Shown here one piece after another: positions 41,742 through 51,174 of a stretch of DNA of 64,000 bases. Under the pieces are notes generated by a model, which was not told where the DNA came from, did no database searches, and saw only the letters and a list, made by a program, of their open reading frames with translations. This stretch comes from JAXLWB01 sp046328715 (GTDB taxonomy: Bacteria > Chloroflexota > Anaerolineae > Caldilineales > Caldilineaceae), in contig JAXLWB010000001.1 in NCBI GenBank assembly GCA_046328715.1, positions 408,089 through 472,088 of the forward strand, in the 5' to 3' direction. Each line of letters opens with the position of its first letter. The stretch's first letter is position 1. A program made the position numbers and the translations under genes.

Positions 41742-42725
41742 TTACAGTGTAACTTCCAAACACTTCCGCAACTCATCCGGTGATGCGTTCCCACCGCTGA
41801 GGATGAGCGCCACTTTTTTACCTTGCAGTTGATCGCGAATTCGTAGGGCGGCTGCCAGTGGTGCAGCTCCTGCAGGCTCAGAAAGCGTCTTGGCTTTTTC
41901 CAAGAAGTGACGCATGGCAATCAGCATCTCCTCATCCTCAACCAAAATGCAATCATCCAGGTGCTGCCAGAGCAACTGCTGCGGCAACATAAAGGGCTCG
42001 CCCGTGGCCAATCCCGCAGCGATGGTATGGATCGGCGCACTTTTCCAACTGTGTGCCTTCCAGGTTAGATAGGCGGCAGGTGCACCAGTAGCCTGCACTG
42101 CAATCACTTTGATGTCGGGATTGATGCTCTTGGCGGCTAGACACGCACCTGCTGCACCGCTACCACCCCCCAATGGCACAATGACCACATCAATGTCCGG
42201 CTGTGCTTCGAGAAGCTCCAGCGTGTGAGTGGCGACCCCGGCGATCAACAACGGTTCATTGCCCGAGTTGACAAAGCGCAGTCCTTGTTCCTGCTCCAAC
42301 GTGACACAGTGACGTTTGCTCGCCTCGAAATCTGCCCCGAAAAAGACTACATTCGCCCCGTAACCACGCATCGCTTCCACCTTGACCGGATTTGCCCCTT
42401 CAGGCACGACGATGGTGGCCCGCACCCCGAAAAGTTGCGCTGCATAGGCAATCGACTGGCCATGATTGCCAGTTGACGCAGTGACGACACCGCGCTCCTG
42501 TTCTTGGTTACCCATGTGCGCCATGTAATTGACACCACCGCGCACCTTAAAGGCCCCGATCGGCTGGTAATTTTCATGTTTGACCCAGACTTCAGCTCCC
42601 AGCAGGTTGTCAAGAGCCGGATAGTGATGAAAGGGTGTCACGGGCAAGTAAGGGCGGATTGTCTTTTGTGCACGTAGAACGTCGGCAAAGGTGGGTAGGG
42701 ATTGAGAATTATCGTTGATGCTCAT
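41742..42725 (-). CDS. Threonine/serine dehydratase-like PLP enzyme
   Basis: This 327-aa fold-type II PLP enzyme has K-H-E-N-Y-Q-P-I-G-A-F-K-V-R-G near residues 49-63, with K60 as PLP lysine, S-T-G-N-H-G near residue 84 for phosphate contact and P-L-G-G-G-S-G near 184 as the glycine loop. The short length without an ACT domain fits a catabolic threonine ammonia-lyase or a serine/threo-hydroxyaspartate dehydratase; serine dehydration would connect to sulfur amino acids but this is speculation. The gene stands alone on the - strand. Confidence 0.88.
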   Translation of the reverse strand: MSINDNSQSLPTFADVLRAQKTIRPYLPVTPFHHYPALDNLLGAEVWVKHENYQPIGAFKVRGGVNYMAHMGNQEQERGVVTASTGNHGQSIAYAAQLFGVRATIVVPEGANPVKVEAMRGYGANVVFFGADFEASKRHCVTLEQEQGLRFVNSGNEPLLIAGVATHTLELLEAQPDIDVVIVPLGGGSGAAGACLAAKSINPDIKVIAVQATGAPAAYLTWKAHSWKSAPIHTIAAGLATGEPFMLPQQLLWQHLDDCILVEDEEMLIAMRHFLEKAKTLSEPAGAAPLAAALRIRDQLQGKKVALILSGGNASPDELRKCLEVTL

Positions 42726-42821
42726 TGATGGTTACCTGTTTCTTGGCTTGTGTGGCGTTAGGTTGAAAGAGTGGTTTATTGACCCGATCTTAGCATTAAA
42801 CATTTTCATTTACAAAGCGAC

Positions 42822-44534
42822 TTACCCTTTCGGCACCGTCTGCCCCGCCAATCGTGACCAGCGCTGATGTTGCCATTTGAGGGCTGGTTGCGAGTAACGT
42901 ACTTGGTCGGCAAGGGCTTTACTTAGCAATTCGGCAAGGGTTTTGTCGCCAAAGAAATGTTCTCGGTAGGGACCGCTGCCCATAAAGCCGTTGCTTTGGT
43001 TGAGCAAACTAAAGCGCAGTTTGTTGTCGGGTAGATGATTTTTGCCATCCAGGAGCGCTTGGAAGGCGGGCGAGATCCATTGGAATGACTTCAAGAGGGT
43101 TCTAATCTGCTCCGCTGTGCGATCCACATCAGCTTCATCATCGGGGTTGACCTGATCCATTAAAGCATCGATCTGTTGTTGGATCGTGAAGAACTGGTCA
43201 AAGCCGCCGCCCGCCAATCGATGAGGGCGCATCAGCTCAATGTACTCGGCTCGGTTCTTGGCCCGCATCCGATTGATAACCAGACGCACATATTCCAGAT
43301 AGGCACCCAGCAGCCAGAGCACGGAATAGACATTCCAAAGCTTGTAGTTGCTCCACGATTTGAAGGAGCTGGCCACCAGTCGGTCATGCATGTTGACATA
43401 ATTTAGTGTCATCGTTTCGAGCGGAGCAAAAGCAGCCGCTGAGTAGTCACCGGTTTGTTTGGCTTTGAGCAAGAGATCGGCCATCAAAAAGAGGCTAGCG
43501 TGGGTGACATAGAGCCCCTTCGAGTAAAGCGGGTCAATAAAACCAGCAGCATGGGCCAGCAAGGCAAAACGATCCCCGACAATGTGGTGTGCCGAGTATT
43601 GCAGCCGCTCGACGCGCAGAAAATCGCGCACGGGGTGGGCATTTTGAAGTTGGGCATAGATGCTGGGAAACTGGCGGACAAAGCTGGTGAACTCCTCTTC
43701 GGGACTCAGATCGTTGCGCTGGGGGTAGATGCGCGGGTCGAGTTGTAGGCCGATGCTACAGAGCGGATTGGTGGCCTGCGTATGGTTATTGAAGGGAATC
43801 ACCCAGAGCCAGCCACCCTTAAAGATATGATGCAGCGTGCCTTGTGAAACCGGATAGGGAAAATGATAGGTCCCCTGCGATGCGCCGACATTGTTGTAAC
43901 AAGGCACATCGATCATATGGGTGTAGATTGTACGTGAATGAGTGATACAATCGCGATGGCGCCAGTTGAATTTATTGGCTAGCAGCGAATTCATGCCGCC
44001 GGCATCGATCACATAATTGGCGCGATAAGTGGTAGCCTTGCTGGTAATCACCTCTACGCCGTCTGAGTTGATCTGAATATCCTGAATCTTCGTGCCTTGC
44101 AACACGGTCGCCCCATAGGAAATGGCGATGGATGTGAGTAGATAATCTGAATCTTGGCGCTGGATGTGGATTTCGTGGCCGTAGGGCAAGCGCGGGATGA
44201 CCGCTTGTAGACTATGTTCAACGTTCTGTTTCTTTCCTATCTCGTGGTGGAGGAAGCTAAAATGACGTTTGACCCCGTGACTGGTGCCGATGTAACTGTA
44301 GAAATTCTCGGAGCTAAACCAGGCCAATTCTGGCACATCATAGAACTCCGCCAGGGCGCGCATTGCTTCTGAAGTTTCCAGAATCATCGACTCGCCGATT
44401 GTAAAGCGCGGGTGAACATTGCCTTCGAAGACAATCACCTTGACTCCCTGGCGTGCCAAGACAGCCGCTAGTGTCGAACCGCCAATCCCTGAACCGATAA
44501 TTGCGACATCGTAAACCATATCTGAACTGGTCAT
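42822..44534 (-). CDS. Flavin-dependent halogenase-family oxidoreductase
   Basis: This 570-aa FAD protein has a Rossmann motif G-S-G-I-G-G at residues 14-19, G-E-S near 48, and the halogenase marker W-L-W-V-I-P (W-x-W-x-I-P) near residue 244. A lysine in S-H-G-V-K-R near residue 88 lies close to where the catalytic halogenase lysine is expected. A later H-A-A-G-F-I-D-P-L-Y-S-K-G segment near residue 330 is typical of the tryptophan-halogenase-like Pfam family. Members chlorinate aromatic or carrier-bound substrates, but some are hydroxylases. No biosynthetic gene cluster surrounds it, so the substrate is open. Confidence 0.85.
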   Translation of the reverse strand: MTSSDMVYDVAIIGSGIGGSTLAAVLARQGVKVIVFEGNVHPRFTIGESMILETSEAMRALAEFYDVPELAWFSSENFYSYIGTSHGVKRHFSFLHHEIGKKQNVEHSLQAVIPRLPYGHEIHIQRQDSDYLLTSIAISYGATVLQGTKIQDIQINSDGVEVITSKATTYRANYVIDAGGMNSLLANKFNWRHRDCITHSRTIYTHMIDVPCYNNVGASQGTYHFPYPVSQGTLHHIFKGGWLWVIPFNNHTQATNPLCSIGLQLDPRIYPQRNDLSPEEEFTSFVRQFPSIYAQLQNAHPVRDFLRVERLQYSAHHIVGDRFALLAHAAGFIDPLYSKGLYVTHASLFLMADLLLKAKQTGDYSAAAFAPLETMTLNYVNMHDRLVASSFKSWSNYKLWNVYSVLWLLGAYLEYVRLVINRMRAKNRAEYIELMRPHRLAGGGFDQFFTIQQQIDALMDQVNPDDEADVDRTAEQIRTLLKSFQWISPAFQALLDGKNHLPDNKLRFSLLNQSNGFMGSGPYREHFFGDKTLAELLSKALADQVRYSQPALKWQHQRWSRLAGQTVPKG

Positions 44535-44913
44535 GTTGTACCCCTTGCCTTCAAGATCTTGTAAGAGCTACTATCATAGATCGATTTTCTGCTCTACACA
44601 ATCACGTCATACGCAGTGGGTCTATTTCAGTTTGGCAATTTCCAGAACCCCGCACGTCAGTACGGGGTCGGACTTCAATGTTTACCCCAAAGTTGCAATA
44701 CGTTCATACACAGTTCGGTTCATTGTCGGCTCAATTCAGAGGCGTCAGCGTGAGCGTCTGGTTAATGTCGCTCGCTCACGCTTGCGGTTCTGAATATACT
44801 TGCTTTTCTCCTAGTGGAGTGTCCGTTTAATTTCTAGAAATAGAATCAGCCTGCTTCTTCGAGAATAGTCACAATCTATTTCTAAAAATTAAGTAGACGG
44901 ACTACTAGTTTCG
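44535..44913. other. Intergenic region with two hairpins
   Basis: No gene is supported. One inverted repeat near 44734-44796 pairs ATTCAGA...CAGCGTGAGCG with CGCTCACGCTTG...TCTGAAT. A second near 44828-44892 pairs TTAATTTCTAGAAATAGA with TCTATTTCTAAAAATTAA and lies 21 nt beyond the stop of the secreted protein gene at 44914; on the - strand it may terminate that gene. Confidence 0.5.
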
Positions 44914-47373
44914 TTAATGATTCGTCACCAAAGGCAAGAAGATCCTTCTTGAGAGCATTGGCTCATCTGTATCGTCGCCGTTGGTCGGCTTGGTGAGGTG
45001 CGTGATTTGAGCGACCTGCGGCGATTGACCGAACTCGCCTGCCTGTGCCTGCACAGTAACAGGTGCCGTGTCAACGATTACCTGGAACGTTGCATTGAAA
45101 TTTGCATTGGTGGCCAAACTCCCGAGCTGCCAGGTCAGGATTGTCTCTTGGGATGCTCCAGTTTGGGCAGTCATGACGTTAGATCGCAGCGTGGAGGTTG
45201 GTGGCGTGATGGAATCACTGATGACAGTGACGTTGCTTGGCACCAAGACCGTAATGAGCAAGTTTGTAGCAATGCCTCCACTGTTGCCGAGTGTTAAGAA
45301 GTAGGTGATCGGATCACCTGATACTACTTCCGAACCATCTGGTGGATCGGACACAAAGGTCAAATGCAGGTCCGGCGTAGGTGTGTCGGTAGGGGTACTG
45401 GTGGGCGTTGCCGTCGGTGTGTCAGTCGGCGTCGGTGTCAAGGTTGGAGTAGGCGTATCGGTCGGTGTTGTGGTTGGGGTGGGCGTCGGCGAGTCGTCAT
45501 TGAGAATCGTACCTATTGCTGATGCTTGGTTGTTTGCAAAGACCACAAACGGTGGCAGTTCGCCGGATAAGGTAAGCAGCATCTCCTCGTCTGTCTCGAT
45601 TATTGTGTCCCCATTGACCGTGACCGTGATGGTTTGGCTGGTTTCTCCCGCAGCAAACGTGATTTGTCCGTTGCTGGCAACGTAATCATTGTCGGCAGTT
45701 GTTGCTGTGTTGTCGCTCGTAGTAAAGTTCAGAGTAATCGAGTTCGCCAACGGTTGGTCGAGGGTTGCGGTAAAGACTAGGCTGCTGGTTCCGCTGTTGC
45801 CTTCTAGAACGCTGGCATTGGCAAGCGTGATTGTCACCGAATCATCGTTAAGGATGATACCTGTAGCATCTGCTATTCCTAGAGTTGCGAATTGAGGATT
45901 GGCGAGCGTCAAGTTCACCGTTTCATCTTTTTCAACCAACAGGTCGCCGATGATTTGTAGATCGACTGTCTGGCTTATTTGACCCGGCGCAAAGGCGACC
46001 ACACCGGTCAAAGCTCCGCTGAAGTCTACGCCACTGGTGGCACTGCCTGCTGTGACTGTGTATTCAACCGTCACCGTGACACCCTTGACAGTGCTCAAGG
46101 TGATGGGAAAACTCATCGTGGTTGTGCCGCTGTTGCCTTCATTGAGACTCACATCAGCCACATTCAGTTCGGCTGCGCCAAAGGGCGATTCCAAGGCTCC
46201 TATGTCAGGTGTGGCGTCACGCAGGGTGCCATCGTGGTCATCCGATATATCAAGCGGGCTTCCCTGATCGATGGCGTTGCTGGTTGACTGTAGATGATAG
46301 TCGTCTTTTGCAGCGTCGAAAAAGTCTGGAAGATTGTTGCCAGTTGAATCTGTGCGATCATTGGCCCCAGGTGAAGTGAGCGAGGAGAGTTCCAATGAGA
46401 CTGCATTAAACAGGTTGTAATCTTCAGTCACAGATCCGTTGCTGTCATCTATCCCAGTACCATAATTCATGAAAATGTTGTTGAAAATGGTGGCACTGCC
46501 ACCACCGAGCGCAAGTGCTGTGCTAAAAAAGTTGACATTGCCAACAAAGGTGTTATGGAGCACATCGACATTTCCGCTTGATTCCAGATTGATCTCATAG
46601 CCGCCGGGTCCATCTACCACCATGTTACGGGCAAAAATGGAGTTGACAATACGCCCGTTGCTTGTGACAGGAATGCGCAGACTGCCGTTGCTATGATCAA
46701 TTGCACCACCCCCGCCAAGCACTGCAACATTGTCTAAAAAAGTACTGTGTGTAACGGTGAAGAGATCAGTGGCATGAATGGCACCGCCAGAATGCTGGGC
46801 CATATTGCCGCTAAAGGTCGAATTGTCTACTTCCAGCGCACCAACCGCAAAGATTGCACCGCCATCGCTCTCAAAATTACCATCATTGCTATTGTCATTG
46901 TTGATAAAGCGCATATTCCGAATTACCAAGGAATCTCCAGCATATACGCCCGCACCATCGTTGATTGTAAATCCATCTGCAATCGTGAAACCGGTCAAGG
47001 TCAGTGGCATACTAGTGGTAATGACCTGGCTACTTCCATTGCCGCTGACTGTAATCGGGACGGTGGCAGCCATGGTCAATGGCTTATCAATCACCAGACT
47101 TCCATTGCTCAGAATGATGGTTGCCTCGGTCAAACTGGCGTCGAACTCAATGGTGTCGCCAGGTGCAGCATCCAAAATCGCCTGGCGGAGGGAGCCAGCG
47201 CCTTTGTCATTGGTGTTGCTAACTGTAAGCGTATTGGCTGAGACTGGCAGCATCAGTAGCAATGCACAGCCAAATACCAGAGCTGAAATAAAGCCAACCC
47301 TGAAAATATGAGATCCGTTCACCTTCTGCATAAAAAAGTGCATAATGGTTTGTCGCCGATTGCGAGCTACCAT
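44914..47373 (-). CDS. Large secreted protein: beta-helix, Calx-beta and DUF11-like domains
   Basis: This 819-aa protein has a signal-like segment near residues 24-47. Residues about 48-390 resemble a right-handed beta-helix (repeats such as N-N-I-F-M-N, D-N-S-T-F-S-G-N). Two Calx-beta-like domains follow (about 395-600; E-G-N-S-G-T occurs twice), then a Thr/Pro repeat linker of about 45 residues, a DUF11-like domain (about 655-780) and a C-terminal R-R-I-F-L-P-L-V-T-N-H. The ATG at 47373 follows AGGAGG. The final F-L-P-L-V resembles the Y-L-P-V-V end of the gene at 51572. It is probably a cell-surface or exported adhesin. Confidence 0.85.
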   Translation of the reverse strand: MVARNRRQTIMHFFMQKVNGSHIFRVGFISALVFGCALLLMLPVSANTLTVSNTNDKGAGSLRQAILDAAPGDTIEFDASLTEATIILSNGSLVIDKPLTMAATVPITVSGNGSSQVITTSMPLTLTGFTIADGFTINDGAGVYAGDSLVIRNMRFINNDNSNDGNFESDGGAIFAVGALEVDNSTFSGNMAQHSGGAIHATDLFTVTHSTFLDNVAVLGGGGAIDHSNGSLRIPVTSNGRIVNSIFARNMVVDGPGGYEINLESSGNVDVLHNTFVGNVNFFSTALALGGGSATIFNNIFMNYGTGIDDSNGSVTEDYNLFNAVSLELSSLTSPGANDRTDSTGNNLPDFFDAAKDDYHLQSTSNAIDQGSPLDISDDHDGTLRDATPDIGALESPFGAAELNVADVSLNEGNSGTTTMSFPITLSTVKGVTVTVEYTVTAGSATSGVDFSGALTGVVAFAPGQISQTVDLQIIGDLLVEKDETVNLTLANPQFATLGIADATGIILNDDSVTITLANASVLEGNSGTSSLVFTATLDQPLANSITLNFTTSDNTATTADNDYVASNGQITFAAGETSQTITVTVNGDTIIETDEEMLLTLSGELPPFVVFANNQASAIGTILNDDSPTPTPTTTPTDTPTPTLTPTPTDTPTATPTSTPTDTPTPDLHLTFVSDPPDGSEVVSGDPITYFLTLGNSGGIATNLLITVLVPSNVTVISDSITPPTSTLRSNVMTAQTGASQETILTWQLGSLATNANFNATFQVIVDTAPVTVQAQAGEFGQSPQVAQITHLTKPTNGDDTDEPMLSRRIFLPLVTNH

Positions 47374-47790
47374 GATCACTGCCTCCTGTTTGAATGAAGG
47401 GGTCAAGATAAGACCCTAACCGACAAGTTCCTGCCTCCTTGCCGGTATCGATCGAAACTCCGACTTTGCGCGGTTCTGATGCGTCAATATTATTACACAG
47501 GATTGAAAGGATATATCTTACGAAATTGTTATGTTTTGATGTGGAATTTGTAATCACGTTAGATAATTAACTTGTCGTTTTGTATATTGGGGCTTTTATA
47601 TGGATCTCATGTGAAGATGCAGGTTGCAAAGTAACAAGTTTACTCTGCAACCTACATCTCTGCATTCCTGTTTGTGATTGTCATATTGGCAATTGAACGA
47701 TTATCACCTTCCCTTCAAAGCTCTTCGCTAACAAAGTGTGATAAGATGAAGGTCCGTAACAAGGTTACCTTTTAGTCGAATAGGATCTCC
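47374..47790. other. Intergenic region with hairpin, divergent promoters
   Basis: No gene is seen between the divergent secreted-protein and peptidase genes. An imperfect inverted repeat at 47615-47659 (AGATGCAGGTTGCA with TGCAACCTACATCT) is notable. GTAACAAGGTTAC at 47757-47769 is a short palindrome just before the peptidase start; it is not part of a four-box array. Confidence 0.5.
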
Positions 47791-48558
47791 ATGAGTATAA
47801 CCAATCGTCCATTAATCATCGGCATTACTTCACGTAGCGGCGACCCGGAGTGGAACGCCAAACGTACACAAAACTACATCAACCGTTTGGGAGAATATGG
47901 CGCCATTCCCATCATTTTGTCCCCGGATCTACCGACGGTGCTCGCCGACGGCACCACCTACTACCCGGATGAAAACGGTCGCCTGTCTGATGCAGTACTC
48001 TCACATCTGGATGGTGTAATCTTTTCTGGTGGTGGTGACGTTCATCCCAAATATTTCAACCAGCCAATGGCCGGTGCCGAAGAAGAGTGGATGGATCTCA
48101 AACGTGACGAATTAGAAATTGGGTTGGGCCAGGCGGCACTTAAAACTGAGATCCCGATCTTTGGGATTTGCCGCGGTTGCCAAGTGCTCAACGTGGCGGC
48201 GGGCGGTGGTATGGTGCAACATCTCGACAATCATCGTTCGGACACAGAAGCGCCTGTGTTGCATGACGTGATTGTACTGCCCGAGACACACTTTGCGCAG
48301 ATCGTAGAAACATCATCCTTGCCAGTCAACACCTATCACCATCAAGGTGTAGATACAGAGACACTGGCACCGATCTTTCGGCCAACTGGGTTTGCCAAGG
48401 AAGATCATTGGCTGGTAGAAGCGTATGAAAGTGCCACGCATCCTTGGGTCATTGGCGTGCAGTGGCATCCGGAGCGCTTGCAAGACAACCTACCCGGAGG
48501 TCATCGCAAACTGTGGGATAGCTTCATCAAAGCCTGTCACCAATTTGCTGCAAAGTAA
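47791..48558 (+). CDS. Gamma-glutamyl-gamma-aminobutyrate hydrolase-family peptidase C26
   Basis: This 255-aa class I glutamine-amidotransferase-like hydrolase of the PuuD/C26 family has the nucleophile elbow G-I-C-R-G-C-Q near residues 128-134 (first cysteine catalytic), S-G-G-G-D-V-H-P near residue 79, and the triad histidine and glutamate in V-Q-W-H-P-E near 227. Relatives hydrolyse gamma-glutamyl bonds of putrescine-derived compounds or folate polyglutamates. Only one gene of such a pathway is present. A short palindrome just upstream may be an operator. Confidence 0.92.
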   Translation: MSITNRPLIIGITSRSGDPEWNAKRTQNYINRLGEYGAIPIILSPDLPTVLADGTTYYPDENGRLSDAVLSHLDGVIFSGGGDVHPKYFNQPMAGAEEEWMDLKRDELEIGLGQAALKTEIPIFGICRGCQVLNVAAGGGMVQHLDNHRSDTEAPVLHDVIVLPETHFAQIVETSSLPVNTYHHQGVDTETLAPIFRPTGFAKEDHWLVEAYESATHPWVIGVQWHPERLQDNLPGGHRKLWDSFIKACHQFAAK

Positions 48559-48720
48559 CAATTCGGGACACAGAGGACACGAAGGGTGACACGAAGAACA
48601 CAGAGTAAATTTCCAATTCTGTGTTTCTTGATTTCCGTGTTTACAAAGCTTTTTTCATAAACACGGAATGGCTTTTTAGCTGTTTGGGGCAAAGCTTCGC
48701 TAATCGGTTACTGAAACACT

Positions 48721-49608
48721 ATGAAACCGTTCATGCTGAATCGGATTACAGAACACGTCTATTGCTCACTGCCTGATGGAACGACGGATCGGCCTGTATT
48801 AGGGGTGATTGTTGGTGTGCGTGCTACGTTGCTGATTGACGTTGGTAACTCGATTGCGCACGCTAAGCTCTTGCTGGATGAAATGGCACGACTCAACATC
48901 GCTGCGCCAACCTATATCGTACTGACCCATTGGCACTGGGATCATGTCTTTGGCGGCGCAGCGTTTGCAGCCCCGATTTTCGCCTACGATGAGACACGCC
49001 GTGTCATCGAAATGATGGCGCAGCAAGATTGGAGCGACGCTGCCCTCGATCGGCGGGTGGCCGAGGGCAGTGAGATCGAGTTCTGTCGCGACATGATTAA
49101 AGCCGAATTGCCAGATCGCTCCGACCTCGTGATCCGCCCGCCGGACGTCTCCTTTGCCACGCAGATGGAGTTTAATCTTGGCGGCGTTCACTGTCTGGTC
49201 AAACATGTCGGCGGCGACCACGCTTCGGATGCGACTGTGATCTATGTGCCCGAGGACAAACTGCTCTTCTTGGGCGATTGTCTTTATCAGGATCTCTATC
49301 ACGGGCCCTGGAACTATACAACGGCCAAACTCTTTCCCCTCTTGGACGAAATCGCCAGCTATGAGGCTGAATGGTACATCTGGTCGCACAGCGATACACC
49401 GATGCTCAAGGCTGAAATGAACGAATTGCTGGCACAGTTGCGCTTAATCGGCACCTTGGTAACACGCCTCGGTGACGACCGTGATCGCATTCTACAAGAA
49501 TTAGCGACCCAACTTAGCAAACCTCCAGACGAAGACAGCCTGGAATGGGTTGATGCCTTTCTGGCTGGCCTGCGCAGAGATGTAATCAGTAAGACAGTGG
49601 AACAGTAG
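48721..49608 (+). CDS. MBL-fold metallo-hydrolase
   Basis: This 295-aa metallo-beta-lactamase-fold enzyme has the zinc motif T-H-W-H-W-D-H near residues 68-74, a histidine in V-G-G-D-H-A-S-D near 165 and an aspartate in L-F-L-G-D-C near 184. No signal peptide. It lies in a + strand run with queA but is separated from it by a hairpin-rich 64 nt. Substrate unknown. Confidence 0.87.
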   Translation: MKPFMLNRITEHVYCSLPDGTTDRPVLGVIVGVRATLLIDVGNSIAHAKLLLDEMARLNIAAPTYIVLTHWHWDHVFGGAAFAAPIFAYDETRRVIEMMAQQDWSDAALDRRVAEGSEIEFCRDMIKAELPDRSDLVIRPPDVSFATQMEFNLGGVHCLVKHVGGDHASDATVIYVPEDKLLFLGDCLYQDLYHGPWNYTTAKLFPLLDEIASYEAEWYIWSHSDTPMLKAEMNELLAQLRLIGTLVTRLGDDRDRILQELATQLSKPPDEDSLEWVDAFLAGLRRDVISKTVEQ

Positions 49609-49672
49609 GTCAGTCAGACAGTAAATACTGTTCTACTGTTCTACTGTCCCACTGTCCCACTATACAATAAAA

Positions 49673-50794
49673 ATGCTCACTTCACTTTTCGACTACGACC
49701 TACCTCAGCACTTTATCGCCCAGCAGCCTGCAGAACCGCGTGACAGCAGCCGTTTACTGGTTTTGCACCGCGCCACAGGGCAGATCGAACAGCGCTCCTT
49801 TCGCGACATCGGCGACTATCTGTCCCCTGGCGATTTGCTCATCGGCAACGACAGCCGCGTCATCCCTGCCCGTCTGCATGGACGCAAATTGACCGGCGCT
49901 GCTGTCGAAGTTTTCCTCTTGCGCCAACAGGATGAGTCGGGCAGAGTGTGGGAGTGTTTGGTACGTGGGAAGAAGATGGTTGGAGGAACAAAGTTAGAGA
50001 TTAGGAGATTAGGAGATTGGGAGATTCATGATCCCACACAATCTCCGCTCTCTGCCACAATTCAATTGGTTCACGAGTCCGGCACCCGCCTCGTCGAATT
50101 CTCCGAGCCGATTCAGCCTTATCTAGACGAATTGGGTGAGGTGCCGCTGCCACCCTACATCACCGAATACAAAGGCGACCGCGAGCGCTATCAGACTGTC
50201 TACAGCCGGCCTGAAGGCAGCGCCGCTGCGCCGACCGCTGGATTGCACTTCACACCTGATCTGCTGATCCAACTACGTAACCAGGGCGTGAGTTTCGATA
50301 CCGTCACCCTGCATGTCGGGCTCGACACCTTCAAACCGGTAGAGAGCGCAACAGTAGAAGATCATCATATCCACAGTGAGTGGGCCGAGTTGAGCAACCG
50401 TACGGCACGAGCGATCAACGACACCACCCTGGCTGGCGGACGGATTGTTGCCATCGGCACCACTGCCACGCGTACGCTGGAATGGGCAGCAACCGGCGCC
50501 CAAGGACTCGACCCCTACGAACCGAATGCCTGTCCCTGGCAACGGGTAGCTGCCTTTGGTGGTGATGTCAATCTATTCATCTATCCTGGCTATCGTTATC
50601 GTGCTGTCGATCGGCTGATCACCAACTTTCACCTGCCCAAGTCTTCACTGCTCATGCTCGTCAGCGCCTTCATCGCCCAAGTGCATCCCGACGACGTCGA
50701 TGCTGGGCGACGAATTTTGCTGGATACGTATGAGATTGCCAAGAAAGAAGGTTATCGTTTCTTCAGTTTCGGGGATGCGATGTTAATTCTGTAA
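49673..50794 (+). CDS. queA: tRNA S-adenosylmethionine ribosyltransferase-isomerase
   Basis: This 373-aa enzyme makes epoxyqueuosine in tRNA. F-D-Y-D-L-P near residue 7, I-A-Q-Q-P, R-D-x-S-R-L near 23-28, N-D-S-R-V-I-P-A-R-L near 59-68, A-A-P-T-A-G-L-H-F-T near 184-193 and the C-terminal N-F-H-L-P-K-S-S-L-L are all QueA motifs. Residues about 110-125 contain a short insertion absent from typical QueA; in DNA this is a tandem GGAGATT-type repeat at about 49997-50026 that stays in frame. The insertion lies where many QueA proteins have a variable loop, so function is probably kept. Confidence 0.94.
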   Translation: MLTSLFDYDLPQHFIAQQPAEPRDSSRLLVLHRATGQIEQRSFRDIGDYLSPGDLLIGNDSRVIPARLHGRKLTGAAVEVFLLRQQDESGRVWECLVRGKKMVGGTKLEIRRLGDWEIHDPTQSPLSATIQLVHESGTRLVEFSEPIQPYLDELGEVPLPPYITEYKGDRERYQTVYSRPEGSAAAPTAGLHFTPDLLIQLRNQGVSFDTVTLHVGLDTFKPVESATVEDHHIHSEWAELSNRTARAINDTTLAGGRIVAIGTTATRTLEWAATGAQGLDPYEPNACPWQRVAAFGGDVNLFIYPGYRYRAVDRLITNFHLPKSSLLMLVSAFIAQVHPDDVDAGRRILLDTYEIAKKEGYRFFSFGDAMLIL

Positions 50795-50845
50795 TGCGAT
50801 TTAGGTTGACTTTTGAGATTTTATGAAGAGCAATTCTTACAAAAA

Positions 50846-50874
50846 TTGACGAGTCTATTGCATCATGATAATAT
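50846..50874 (+). promoter_or_regulatory. Sigma-70-type promoter of higBA, probably leaderless
   Basis: TTGACG (50846-50851) and TAATAT (50869-50874) are separated by 17 nt. Transcription would start about 7 nt later, at or next to the A of the HigB ATG (50881), so the mRNA is probably leaderless. ATGATATCAT at 50881-50890 is palindromic and could be an autorepression operator. Confidence 0.7.
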
Positions 50875-50880
50875 CGTTGT

Positions 50881-51174
50881 ATGATATCATCGTTTGCGGA
50901 TGAAGAAACTGAAAAGATTTACCGTGGCATTGCGTCACGAAAGTTGCCTAGAGAAATACAGAATGTAGCTCGCCGCAAACTACTCTACCTTGATGACGCA
51001 GATGATATAGTTGATCTACGTTCACCGCCAGGGAACCGATTGGAACAGTTACAGGGAAATCGGGCAGGTCAGTACAGTATTCGTATTAACGATCAGTGGC
51101 GAATATGTTTTACTTGGCAATCTGGAAGTGCAACTGAAGTAGAGATCGTTGATTATCATGGGAGAAAGCGATGA
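50881..51174 (+). CDS. higB: HigB-type mRNA interferase toxin
   Basis: This 97-aa protein of the RelE/HigB (plasmid-maintenance killer) family reads F-A-D-E-E-T-E-K-I-Y near the start, L-R-S-P-P-G-N-R-L-E-Q-L near residues 46-57 and Y-S-I-R-I-N-D-Q-W-R-I-C-F near residues 65-77, all characteristic of HigB, including the R-I-N-x-x-W-R-I core. It cleaves mRNA on the ribosome. The stop overlaps the antitoxin start by 4 nt (ATGA), with the toxin first, as in other higBA operons. Confidence 0.94.
   Translation: MISSFADEETEKIYRGIASRKLPREIQNVARRKLLYLDDADDIVDLRSPPGNRLEQLQGNRAGQYSIRINDQWRICFTWQSGSATEVEIVDYHGRKR

Noticed and set aside
45305..45685. Long + strand ORF rich in Val/Gly opposite the Thr/Pro linker of the secreted protein
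   Set aside because: It is the antisense shadow of a Thr-Pro repeat region; no ribosome binding site or family match.
47757..47769. GTAACAAGGTTAC as a sixth member of the GTTACC regulon
   Set aside because: It is a single palindrome, not four direct repeats with 11-11-12 spacing, and the gene has no obvious sulfur role.
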